From: Gemmataceae bacterium | GTDB taxonomy: Bacteria > Planctomycetota > Planctomycetia > Gemmatales > Gemmataceae | Reading direction: 5' to 3' | DNA: 64,000 nucleotides | Assembly (NCBI GenBank): GCA_009691845.1 | Contig: SIAJ01000011.1 | Location: forward strand, 1-64,000 | Shown: piece by piece, positions 33,592 through 41,299 of the stretch | Numbering within the stretch: position 1 is the stretch's first letter | Layout: every line of letters begins with the position of its first letter | Notes under the pieces: model-generated | What the model saw: only the letters and a program-made list of their open reading frames with translations | Told to the model about the DNA's origin: nothing | The model's database searches: none | Position numbers and translations under genes: made by a program

Positions 33592-34638
33592 TTAGCCTCC
33601 GATTGCGTGCATGGTCCGCGATGGCTTGACGAACTTCGTGGTGTTAAACTCGTGGCCTTCCCACTTGTCCCAAACGGTTTGTCGGATGATTTCGGTCAAT
33701 TGAGCATCGTCAGGCCGTTCGCGGAGCAGAGGCCTGATATCGGTTTCCGTGAGGGCGAACAAGCAGTTTCGCAGTTTTCCCTCGGCCGTGAGACGTAGCC
33801 GATTGCAGGTTCCGCAGAAGGGCCGCGTCACCGAAGCGATGAATCCCACACGACCGTATCCGTCCGGATAATCGAAATCCAGGGCAGGGGCACTTGGGTC
33901 GCTCGCTGGGTCGATCTGCAAAGCCCCAAACTCGCGTTCCAAATGATCGATGATCTCCTGGGCGGCGAAGACTTTGTCTCGTTCCCAGGGATCAGCACCG
34001 ATGGGCATGTATTCGATGAATCGCAGCTCAAATCCTTGTTGCCGGCAGTAGTGGGCCAGAGGAAGAATGTCCTCTTCCGAAAAGTCCCGGATACAAACGG
34101 CATTTACCTTGATTGGGGCGAAGCCGACGTATTTCGCGGCCTCCAATCCCTCGAGAACTTGATCCAGGCCATCGCGTCGCGTAAGTGTGCGAAACCTTCC
34201 CGAATCCAAAGTGTCGAGGCTGACGTTGAGGCGGTGGAGCCCCGCGTCGAACAGATTCCGAGCTTGAGCCTTCAACAACAAGCCGTTCGTCGTCAGTCCG
34301 ACATCGTTAATGCCTGGAATGTCTGCGATCAATTCAACCAGTCTGTACAGATCTCGACGCATCAAGGGCTCGCCACCCGTCAGACGTACCTTGTTCACGC
34401 CTAGACAGGCCGCAATTCGAGTGAAGTGAGCGATTTCCTCGAACGAGAGTAGTTCATCCTTGGGACGGAAAGTCACTTCCTCGGGCATGCAATATGTACA
34501 GCGCAGATTGCATCGATCGGTGACGGAGATGCGCAGGTTATTGTGAACCCGCCCAAAGGTATCGAGCAAGCGCGGTCCGACCGGAACCGACTTGGTCGGC
34601 CTGGGGAGAGCCATGCCTAAGGGAACGCGGCCGCTCAT
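33592..34638 (-). CDS. moaA: GTP 3',8-cyclase MoaA
   Basis: 348 residues from ATG 34638 (ATGA overlap with the moaE stop); an upstream frame to 34698 lies inside moaE. The radical-SAM cluster is CNLRCTYC, the GTP-site cluster is CGTCNRLRLTAEGKLRNC, and LTGGEP binds SAM. It converts GTP to 3',8-cH2GTP, the first step of molybdopterin synthesis. The sequence ends in Gly-Gly, as in functional MoaA. moaC, the next enzyme, is not in the window. Confidence 0.97.
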   Translation of the reverse strand: MSGRVPLGMALPRPTKSVPVGPRLLDTFGRVHNNLRISVTDRCNLRCTYCMPEEVTFRPKDELLSFEEIAHFTRIAACLGVNKVRLTGGEPLMRRDLYRLVELIADIPGINDVGLTTNGLLLKAQARNLFDAGLHRLNVSLDTLDSGRFRTLTRRDGLDQVLEGLEAAKYVGFAPIKVNAVCIRDFSEEDILPLAHYCRQQGFELRFIEYMPIGADPWERDKVFAAQEIIDHLEREFGALQIDPASDPSAPALDFDYPDGYGRVGFIASVTRPFCGTCNRLRLTAEGKLRNCLFALTETDIRPLLRERPDDAQLTEIIRQTVWDKWEGHEFNTTKFVKPSRTMHAIGG

Positions 34639-35054
34639 ATCACTCGATCCGGGTGCTGCCAGATTGCCTCGCCACTCGGGGCAAGGTCCTTTTTCCAAAT
34701 CGGGACGACTTCCTTAAGGCGCTCGATGGCATGTTGACAGGCCGCAAACGCCTCGGCCCGGTGTGGCGAGCTAACCGCGATGCCAACGCTGATCTCGCCG
34801 ACATCGAGTCTGCCTAACCGATGGATCATGGTAACCTCGCCGATCCTCCATCTCGATCGGATCTCCTCGATGATCTCGAGTATCTTACGTTCGGCCATCG
34901 GCGGGTAGGCTTCGTATTCCAAGGCAACGGTCACCTCGTCGCCAGTGATGTCGCGCACCGTGCCGAGGAACGTGACCACCGCCCCACAATTTGGGTGACG
35001 GACCGCCTCCGTGAGTGCGACATGATCGATCGGTTCTCGCGTCAGTCGGACCAT
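34635..35054 (-). CDS. moaE: Molybdopterin synthase large subunit MoaE
   Basis: 139 residues, usual length. Landmarks are GAVVTFLGTVRD, LEYEAYPPMAERKI, IHRLGRLDVGEISVGIAVSS, PHRAEAFAACQHAIERLKEV and PIWKKDLAPSG, where the lysines form the active site for transferring the MoaD thiocarboxylate sulfur to the pterin precursor. Its start overlaps the moaD stop as TAATG at 35054. Confidence 0.97.
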   Translation of the reverse strand: MVRLTREPIDHVALTEAVRHPNCGAVVTFLGTVRDITGDEVTVALEYEAYPPMAERKILEIIEEIRSRWRIGEVTMIHRLGRLDVGEISVGIAVSSPHRAEAFAACQHAIERLKEVVPIWKKDLAPSGEAIWQHPDRVI

Positions 35055-35308
35055 TAGCTTCCCCCGCTTACGGGAGGGATTAGCGCGATCTCTACCTGAT
35101 CCGGAATGGCCGAGTCGTCGCTGACATATTCGCCATCGATGGCAACGGCACAGCTTGCGATCAGAGCAGACGCTACTGGAACCTGTCTCGACAGGCAGCG
35201 CCGCAACTCGCGGACGTTCGAGGCGATCGGCAACGCCAAACTGAGGCGATCCGTTCCAGCCAAATCTCGCAAATGAGCGAACAACAGGACTGTTACCTCG
35301 CGTGTCAT
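35054..35308 (-). CDS. moaD: Molybdopterin synthase small subunit MoaD
   Basis: 84 residues from ATG 35308 (ATGA overlap with the upstream gene stop). Beta-grasp pattern VTVLLFAHLRDLAGTDRLSL, VAIDGEYVSDDS, IPDQVEIALIPPVSGGS. As in the second MoaD at 26648, one residue (Ser) follows the final Gly-Gly. The terminal glycine must be exposed to be adenylated by MoeB, so either processing occurs or these proteins use an unusual tail. Direct neighbour of moaE, hence the primary MoaD. Confidence 0.92.
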   Translation of the reverse strand: MTREVTVLLFAHLRDLAGTDRLSLALPIASNVRELRRCLSRQVPVASALIASCAVAIDGEYVSDDSAIPDQVEIALIPPVSGGS

Positions 35309-38229
35309 GAAGAAACCATCGCTTGCAAAGGGCGTTTCAGGCGGTCCGCGATGCTCGGCATTAAACCATAGGCAAGGGCGAGATACTGCACGGGATGCAA
35401 CGTCCGCTTGCCTGTTCCTTCTTGCATCTGTAACCGACAAGACGAGCACTCGGTTGATCCATACAGATGGCGTGGCCTGGCCAGTTCATCGAGCATCGGT
35501 TTTCCGGCTGCGAGCGACGTCGGCAGGTTCTGAGCGTTCAGCCCGTACGGACCAGCCATTCCCGAACAACTCACATCAATTTTATTCACTTGCACGCCGG
35601 GTATCAATGACAGTAATGCAGGCCCGTGAATCCCTTCGCCCAGTGCTTTCACGTGGCAAGGAACATGATGGCCGATCGACATTTCGATAGGCTGGAAATC
35701 AGTTCGCAATCGGCCCTCTTGGTGGAGGGACCAAAGATAGGCAGTCAGCTCAACCGTCCTACTAGCGACGGAACGCACATCCGGGTCGTCCAGAAGCCCG
35801 AAGGCATCGAGCTTGAAGAACAGGGCAGCCGTTGGCTCCGAGCACACAATCGTATCCCCGGCCCGGGCAGCATCAGCCAGGACACGAATATTCGCAGTCA
35901 GGCGTTCGCGGGCCACGTCGGTGTCCCCTTGAGCGAGGGCGGCCGATCCTGTCCCGCACTGCCGAGCGGGAACGTAGAAGGGTATGCCGTTATGGCTCAA
36001 GACCGCGAGGGTGGCCTCCGCGATTCCGGGATCGAACACATTCGCAAACGTATCGACGAAGTAGGCAACCGCTGGGCCAGAATCGGGTCGTTTGGTCCAG
36101 CCGCGTCGCCTGGCCCGACCGAGAAACGTGCGAAAGGCGAACGAAGGAAGCGTACGCTTTCGTGAGAGCCCGAAGGTCTTTTCCAGCAGCCATCGAACGG
36201 GCTGTCGCCTCAGTAGAAAATTGGAACTCAGGCTGAATTTGCTTCCCAGACTTGCCAGGCCATCGATGCGTGCCATGAACCAGGTCGTTCTACGCAATCC
36301 GCTCTTGGCGTGATTGATGGCCTTCGCCTCAAGCATCAGCTTCGGAATATTGGACTTGCCGGGACATTCGCCCGCACACATTTTGCAGTTCACGCACAAG
36401 TCTGCGACCGCACGAAACTCTTCCGTTGACGCGTCGTCCAGCTTGCCTTCGAGAACAGCTCGAAACATGTTGGCCTTAGCTCTCGGCGAGGCTGCTTCCG
36501 TGTGAAGCACTCGAAAGGTTGGGCACATCCGCTGGCCCGAATCTTCCGTGCGACACGTTCCGCAACCGTTGCAGGCAGCAATTGCACGGTTTTGTTCTTC
36601 GGGTTCCCAGACGAGCAGCGGCGTAATCGCTCGCGATTCCCTTGGCTCCACAGGCAAGGCTTGCGCCTGATTTGTACGCAGTGGCCAAGCCGGACGGCTC
36701 GGATCAGGGCCGACGATCTTGCCGGGGTTTAGTATGCCACGAGGATCGAACTGACGTTTCAGTTCTTGAAAGACCGGGAATAACTTGCCGTATTGCCGAC
36801 TGACCCACGGCGTGCGTGCCAATCCTGTGCCATGCTGAGCGCTGATAGTTCCTCCCAGCTCGATTGCCAATCCGTGCAACTGCTCGGCAATTGGCCAAAG
36901 TTTTTCCGCATCCTCCTTGTCATCGGGATCGAGAAACGGCCGCAAGTGCATTTGTCCCGTGGCCGCGTGAACCAGAAAGGAGGCCATCACGTCGAATCGT
37001 TTGAGTATTACATTCGATCGCGATACGAATTCGGGCAAATCGTCCGGGCAGACGCCGATGTCTTCGACGAAAGCCAACGGTCGACGCCCCTTGCCGAGCG
37101 CGTAGAGCGAGGGGAGTGCGGATCCGCGAATGGCCCAGAGTTTTTTTACTTCTGCCTGATCGTACGCCGGCATAACGAAAAGGTTTGTCTGCTGATGCTC
37201 CTCAATGAGCAAGCGGACAGCCTCTCTGGCCTCGGACGGGGCCTCGCGTTCATATTCCACCAACAAGACAGCTTCGACTTCGGGTGGCATTGCAGCCGCC
37301 GCTTCCGGCGATTGCGAGCGAGCGAGGGAGATGAGCCGTCGATCCAGTACCTCGCACGCAGCGGGAAGCGTATGTCGCGCTCGCAGACCCGCATGCAGAG
37401 CTTCCTCGAAAGTTTGAAAACCAAACGCGACAGCCGCTCTTCCTCCCGCAAGCGGAATCGTTCGCAAAGTGGCCTCGGTCGTGAACGCCAAAGTGCCTTC
37501 GGAGCCGGCAAGCAATCGAACCAGATTGAGGTTCGAGGAATTTTCCAAACGATAGCCGCAACGATTGAAGGGCGTCTTTGGTCGACAGGTTTCGATCACT
37601 TCCGCGTTCGTGCGTAACAGTTCGTGTACGCCATTACAAATCTCAGTTGTACGTGGTTGCCACGACCGCTCCGGAAATGAGTCCGCCAGGTCCTCGATCG
37701 TGCCATCATCCCAAACCACGCGAAGACTGCGCAGATGATCGCGAGTATAGCCGTGAATCGCGGCACGGCCCCCTGATGCATCGGTCGCGATCATTCCGCC
37801 GATGGTGCAACTTCGAGAACTGGCAGGGTCCGGGGCGAATCGACGGCCATAAATCGCCAGCTGTTCATTCAACCGATCCAGCACCACTCCGGGCTGTACA
37901 CGTGCCCAATCGCTGCCGACCTCGAGAATGGAACGAAAATGTGTACTCAGATCCACGATCACGCCATGGCCTAGCGACTCGCCGGCAACCCCAGTCCCGC
38001 CGCCTCGAGGGACCAATGGGATTGATCGCTCGTGTGCATAGCGAACCAGCAACGCCAGATCGTCTTCGTCACGTGGGACTGCGATCGCGAGCGGTTCGAT
38101 GGCAAAAACGCTGGCATCAGTTGCAAATAAGTTTCGCGAAGGCGCGTCAAAAAGAAGTTCGCCACGAAATTGGCGACGAAGGTCTTCCCGGATGCGAGCA
38201 CGAAGAGTCGTTGGTTCCACGGTGCTCAC
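35305..38229 (-). CDS. FAD-linked oxidase fused to Fe-S and CCG domains (YdiJ/D-lactate dehydrogenase-like)
   Basis: 974 residues. FAD-binding PCMH domain (about 30-255; SIPLVPRGGGTGVAGESLGH, CTIGGMIATDASGGRA), FAD-oxidase C domain (about 260-510; MHLRPFLDPDD, ISAQHGTGLARTPW), two 4Fe-4S motifs (CNGCGTCRTEDSGQRMCP and CVNCKMCAGECP, about 555-625), and a CCG/heterodisulfide-reductase-like domain (about 740-960; CSGMAGPYG, ECSSCRLQM). The family oxidises 2-hydroxyacids such as D-lactate, 2-hydroxyglutarate or glycolate and feeds electrons to quinones. It lies between folE and moaD with overlap to moaD, an unexpected place for it. Confidence 0.9.
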   Translation of the reverse strand: MSTVEPTTLRARIREDLRRQFRGELLFDAPSRNLFATDASVFAIEPLAIAVPRDEDDLALLVRYAHERSIPLVPRGGGTGVAGESLGHGVIVDLSTHFRSILEVGSDWARVQPGVVLDRLNEQLAIYGRRFAPDPASSRSCTIGGMIATDASGGRAAIHGYTRDHLRSLRVVWDDGTIEDLADSFPERSWQPRTTEICNGVHELLRTNAEVIETCRPKTPFNRCGYRLENSSNLNLVRLLAGSEGTLAFTTEATLRTIPLAGGRAAVAFGFQTFEEALHAGLRARHTLPAACEVLDRRLISLARSQSPEAAAAMPPEVEAVLLVEYEREAPSEAREAVRLLIEEHQQTNLFVMPAYDQAEVKKLWAIRGSALPSLYALGKGRRPLAFVEDIGVCPDDLPEFVSRSNVILKRFDVMASFLVHAATGQMHLRPFLDPDDKEDAEKLWPIAEQLHGLAIELGGTISAQHGTGLARTPWVSRQYGKLFPVFQELKRQFDPRGILNPGKIVGPDPSRPAWPLRTNQAQALPVEPRESRAITPLLVWEPEEQNRAIAACNGCGTCRTEDSGQRMCPTFRVLHTEAASPRAKANMFRAVLEGKLDDASTEEFRAVADLCVNCKMCAGECPGKSNIPKLMLEAKAINHAKSGLRRTTWFMARIDGLASLGSKFSLSSNFLLRRQPVRWLLEKTFGLSRKRTLPSFAFRTFLGRARRRGWTKRPDSGPAVAYFVDTFANVFDPGIAEATLAVLSHNGIPFYVPARQCGTGSAALAQGDTDVARERLTANIRVLADAARAGDTIVCSEPTAALFFKLDAFGLLDDPDVRSVASRTVELTAYLWSLHQEGRLRTDFQPIEMSIGHHVPCHVKALGEGIHGPALLSLIPGVQVNKIDVSCSGMAGPYGLNAQNLPTSLAAGKPMLDELARPRHLYGSTECSSCRLQMQEGTGKRTLHPVQYLALAYGLMPSIADRLKRPLQAMVSS

Positions 38230-38244
38230 TATCTCTGGGCGTGA

Positions 38245-38892
38245 TCAACTCCCGAGGCGAGGTCCGTTAATGTGCCCCAAAACCTCAGCCCGGGCGGCTG
38301 CATTCGATTGATAAAGTCCCCGGGCGGCACTGGTCACGCAGGTCGTGCCATGCTTCCGAACCCCCCGTGCCGTCATGCAGGAATGCGAAGCCTCAAGGAC
38401 AACCAAAACACCCCGTGGCGATAGTTCCGTTTGAAGCAGATCTGCAATTTCCTGGGTCATTCGTTCCTGCACCTGGGGCTTACGGCCAACTGCATCGACA
38501 ACCCGTGCCAGCTTACTCAACCCGACTACCCTGCCGGTAGGAATGTAAGCGATATGGGCCCGACCCGCAAATGGAAGTAAATGGTGCTCGCAAAAACTCG
38601 TGAAATCAATGTCCTTCTGTAGAACCATTTCTTCGTGATCAACCTCAAAGGTTTTGCTCAGGAGATGTCGGGGATCGTGATGTAGTCCGGCAAATGCTTC
38701 TACAAACAACCGCCCAACTCGGGCGGGGGTTTCTTGTAACCCGTCGCGATCGGGATCTTCGCCGATGGCAATCAGCATTTCCCGCACGGCTGCCCGAATG
38801 CGCAGTTGATCGACGCCTTGTGCAGAAGCGATCGTCACCGTCGACCTGGTCGGGCCGACCTTCGCGTCCGCAATTCGATCGGTGGTGTCCAA
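38245..38892 (-). CDS. folE: GTP cyclohydrolase I FolE
   Basis: 215 residues. Zinc and active-site motifs [20 protein letters not shown] and [13 protein letters not shown], together with [17 protein letters not shown], identify FolE1, which makes dihydroneopterin triphosphate from GTP for folate or queuosine. It is the first gene of the minus-strand run, 15 bp before the FAD/Fe-S gene. A QueD-like enzyme that could use its product is at 58572. Confidence 0.97.
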   Translation of the reverse strand: MDTTDRIADAKVGPTRSTVTIASAQGVDQLRIRAAVREMLIAIGEDPDRDGLQETPARVGRLFVEAFAGLHHDPRHLLSKTFEVDHEEMVLQKDIDFTSFCEHHLLPFAGRAHIAYIPTGRVVGLSKLARVVDAVGRKPQVQERMTQEIADLLQTELSPRGVLVVLEASHSCMTARGVRKHGTTCVTSAARGLYQSNAAARAEVLGHINGPRLGS

Positions 38893-39330
38893 GGCAGAAA
38901 GCCTTTCTATCGCATTCGAATAATTCGCGGGATCGAAAAGAACTCGGGAATTTTCCTAAGTGGAGGCACGCCCGTTGCCCAATTCAATGATATGCATAGT
39001 GGGCAGTGGATTGCACATTTTCTCCAAGTCGCAATATCCAAACTCCACCGAGGTTTAAGCGGATAGGTTGATTTAACAAACTCTGCACACTGAACTAATG
39101 ATCACAAAACGAGAGCGGGGTACGGAAGAATCCGCCTCGGGCCAGGAGTCAACACAAGGCCAGGATCGGTCAAACCTGATAAAGTAGAATCTCCACGCCA
39201 ACGTTCAGCAGACCAGCGGGTTGTAGTAGTATCTGGGCTGGAATGGTCTCTCCGCCCCGAATTTGGCAGGCGGGATGACCAGGCTGGACGTTCAACATGG
39301 GGGGCGACCCCTATTCCGGTAGTACGCCGC
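38893..39330. other. Divergent intergenic region without a visible gene
   Basis: 438 bp between folE (minus) and the ECF sigma gene (plus). It should carry both promoters. I see no clear operator, riboswitch fold or RNA gene; a TTGCAC at about 39013 with an AATAT 16 bp later is too weak to call. Confidence 0.4.
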
Positions 39331-39915
39331 GTGTCCAACCATCCCGAGCCACCGATCGGCGACGAGGCAGACCTAATCCGCTCTGCGCAAGCAGGTGATC
39401 GGTCGGCGTTTGCGACAATTGTTGATCGCTATTGGGAGCGTTTGTACCGCTGGCTGTGCCGACTCACTCGCGATGCTTCAACTGCCGAGGACATTACCCA
39501 GGAAACGTTCCTTAAGGCGTTCGCGGCCATCCAGCGGTTTCAGGCTGGCAGCAATCTGAAGGCGTGGTTGTTTCGGATTGCTCACAATAGCTTTGTGAAC
39601 CAGCGGCGGGCGATCAAAAATAATCGCAAGCCATTGGTGCCCGAAATTGCCGAGGATCCGAAGAACCCGGTTGGCGAAGCGCTAACCAAGGAAGCGATGC
39701 TGTTGATCGCGGAGGCGGTTGCCAAGTTGCCAAGCGATTTTCGCGGAGCCTTGGTGTTGAGAATCGACGAAAGACTTTCGTTCCGCGATATTGCCGAGGT
39801 CATGGGGATTACCGAAGAAACGGCACGCTGGCGAGTGTTCAAGGCAAGACAAAAATTGATGGGGTTGCTGTCTCCGGACTTACTCCCCGCAAAGAACGAG
39901 CCGATGTCATCATGA
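39331..39915 (+). CDS. ECF RNA polymerase sigma factor
   Basis: 194 residues from GTG 39331. Region 2 at about 20-90 (FATIVDRYWERLYRWLCRLT, DASTAEDITQETFLKAFAAI, LKAWLFRIAHNSFVNQRR) and region 4 at about 130-185 (LPSDFRGALVLRIDERLSFR, DIAEVMGITEETARWRVFKA) are classical ECF/SigW-like. The next gene is a zinc-finger anti-sigma overlapping by ATGA (39912-39915), a standard regulatory pair. Confidence 0.93.
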   Translation: MSNHPEPPIGDEADLIRSAQAGDRSAFATIVDRYWERLYRWLCRLTRDASTAEDITQETFLKAFAAIQRFQAGSNLKAWLFRIAHNSFVNQRRAIKNNRKPLVPEIAEDPKNPVGEALTKEAMLLIAEAVAKLPSDFRGALVLRIDERLSFRDIAEVMGITEETARWRVFKARQKLMGLLSPDLLPAKNEPMSS

Positions 39916-40763
39916 ACTGTTCATCCCTTCGCAGCCGTTTGCTTGCTCTTCCGGACCCGACGGCGGTTTCGGACTCGGTCGCGGCACACCTGGAGAGTTG
40001 TGCCTCCTGCCAGGCATGGCATCGCGTGCTAGTTCAGGTCGAGTATGCCGTGGCATCGGTTACCGTGCCTCGTAGCGACGGCAAGAAGAAGCGTGAGGTT
40101 CTAGCCCAGTTTCGGACCGCCAAGGCCAACAAGCCAAAATCGAAACCGGCTGTTTCTCCGCAAATTACTTCCACGCCCGTCATTGCTGAGAAGGCCGTCA
40201 AGAAATCGAAATCTCCTGTTTCTCCTGCAATACCGCGAACGCCACTTGGCGAACGTCTGGCACGCATGTGGCCGATGGGCCTGGTTGCCGCAGCTCTTCT
40301 GGTCGGTGCTCTTGCCTGGTCCATCAAGAAGTCGCCCGAGACGGCCATGGCCAAGGCTCCCAGCGACCCGATGCTGAAAGAAGTGGTCGCTGCAAAGATC
40401 GATCTCGATCGAGCGCATACGGGGGCCGACCGTATCAAAGTGCTGGCCAAATTAGCGGACACGATTCACGAAGAAGCACGGACCCTCTCGAAGGTCACGC
40501 CGGACGAGATGAACTCGCTGGCTGCGATGTATCGGAAAGTAGTTGAGGAGGCTCTGATTCCGCAGGCCCGCTCCTTGAACGCGGACGAACGCAAGGCGAC
40601 TTTGCCGGCATACGTACAACGACTCGCGGAAGCTCAGCAACTTGCGAATCGGTTGGCAGGAGAGTCACCGGCCGCCTCTGGTCGGGCACTTAGCGAGATC
40701 GCCGAAGTTGCCGAGGCCGGCCGTATCGAACTGGCCAAACTCATTCAGGGGAGGGCATCATGA
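39912..40763 (+). CDS. Membrane anti-sigma factor with zf-HC2 head
   Basis: 283 residues. The N-terminal HLESCASC (residues about 26-33) is the H-x3-C-x2-C zinc anti-sigma motif. A proline/lysine/serine-rich linker (about 60-115) leads to one membrane segment (about 122-142, MGLVAAALLVGALAWSIK) and an extracytoplasmic helical domain (about 150-283). It should hold the partner sigma factor until a signal triggers release. The outer domain shares a helical pattern (KVLAKLADTIHEEA) with the next secreted protein. Confidence 0.85.
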   Translation: MNCSSLRSRLLALPDPTAVSDSVAAHLESCASCQAWHRVLVQVEYAVASVTVPRSDGKKKREVLAQFRTAKANKPKSKPAVSPQITSTPVIAEKAVKKSKSPVSPAIPRTPLGERLARMWPMGLVAAALLVGALAWSIKKSPETAMAKAPSDPMLKEVVAAKIDLDRAHTGADRIKVLAKLADTIHEEARTLSKVTPDEMNSLAAMYRKVVEEALIPQARSLNADERKATLPAYVQRLAEAQQLANRLAGESPAASGRALSEIAEVAEAGRIELAKLIQGRAS

Positions 40764-41266
40764 TTCGTCATTTCCTCACCCTCGGCCTCGTTGCCGTTCT
40801 TTGTGCTGCCCTCGGCGCACAAAGTGTGAAATCGATTAGCCCGGCTCAAAAAGCCGATCTTTACAAGAAAAATCGACCGGTCATCGAACGTTTGGTCGAA
40901 AAGACTGTGGAATCCTCGAAGACGCCTGAAGATCACCTTCTGCGTGCCGACACTTACTACAAGGTCCTGTTTGATTTCAGCAAAGAGATCTCGGCTGCTC
41001 GGACCGCCAACGACATGGATCGCGTGGAGGAACTAGCCGCCCATCTCAAAGAATTGCTCGATCGGGGACTGGCGGAAACCCTGAGCGACGCCCGCAAGCA
41101 GGTTGAAAAGGGCTCGCATGCCGAGGACTATGTTCGCGTTCGCGATGGCTTGCTCGCCCAGGTCGGAGCACTGCTCGATGTAATGGACGACCAGTCGCCC
41201 GCCAAGAAGTCGCTCGAAGATACCCGCAGCAAGTTGAAGACGATTGTGGGCCCCAAGAAGAACTAA
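40760..41266 (+). CDS. Secreted all-helical protein of unknown function, partner of the anti-sigma gene
   Basis: 168 residues; ATGA overlap with the anti-sigma gene. Signal peptide MIRHFLTLGLVAVLCAALGA, then charged amphipathic helices with regular Leu/Ala/Val spacing (HLLRADTYYKVLFDFSKEIS, RVEELAAHLKELLDRGLAET). No known family. Coupled translation and similarity of style to the outer domain of the anti-sigma suggest it could bind or modulate that domain outside the membrane. Confidence 0.6.
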   Translation: MIRHFLTLGLVAVLCAALGAQSVKSISPAQKADLYKKNRPVIERLVEKTVESSKTPEDHLLRADTYYKVLFDFSKEISAARTANDMDRVEELAAHLKELLDRGLAETLSDARKQVEKGSHAEDYVRVRDGLLAQVGALLDVMDDQSPAKKSLEDTRSKLKTIVGPKKN

Positions 41267-41299
41267 CCCAACACAGACATTTTCGCTTGCAATAGAACA

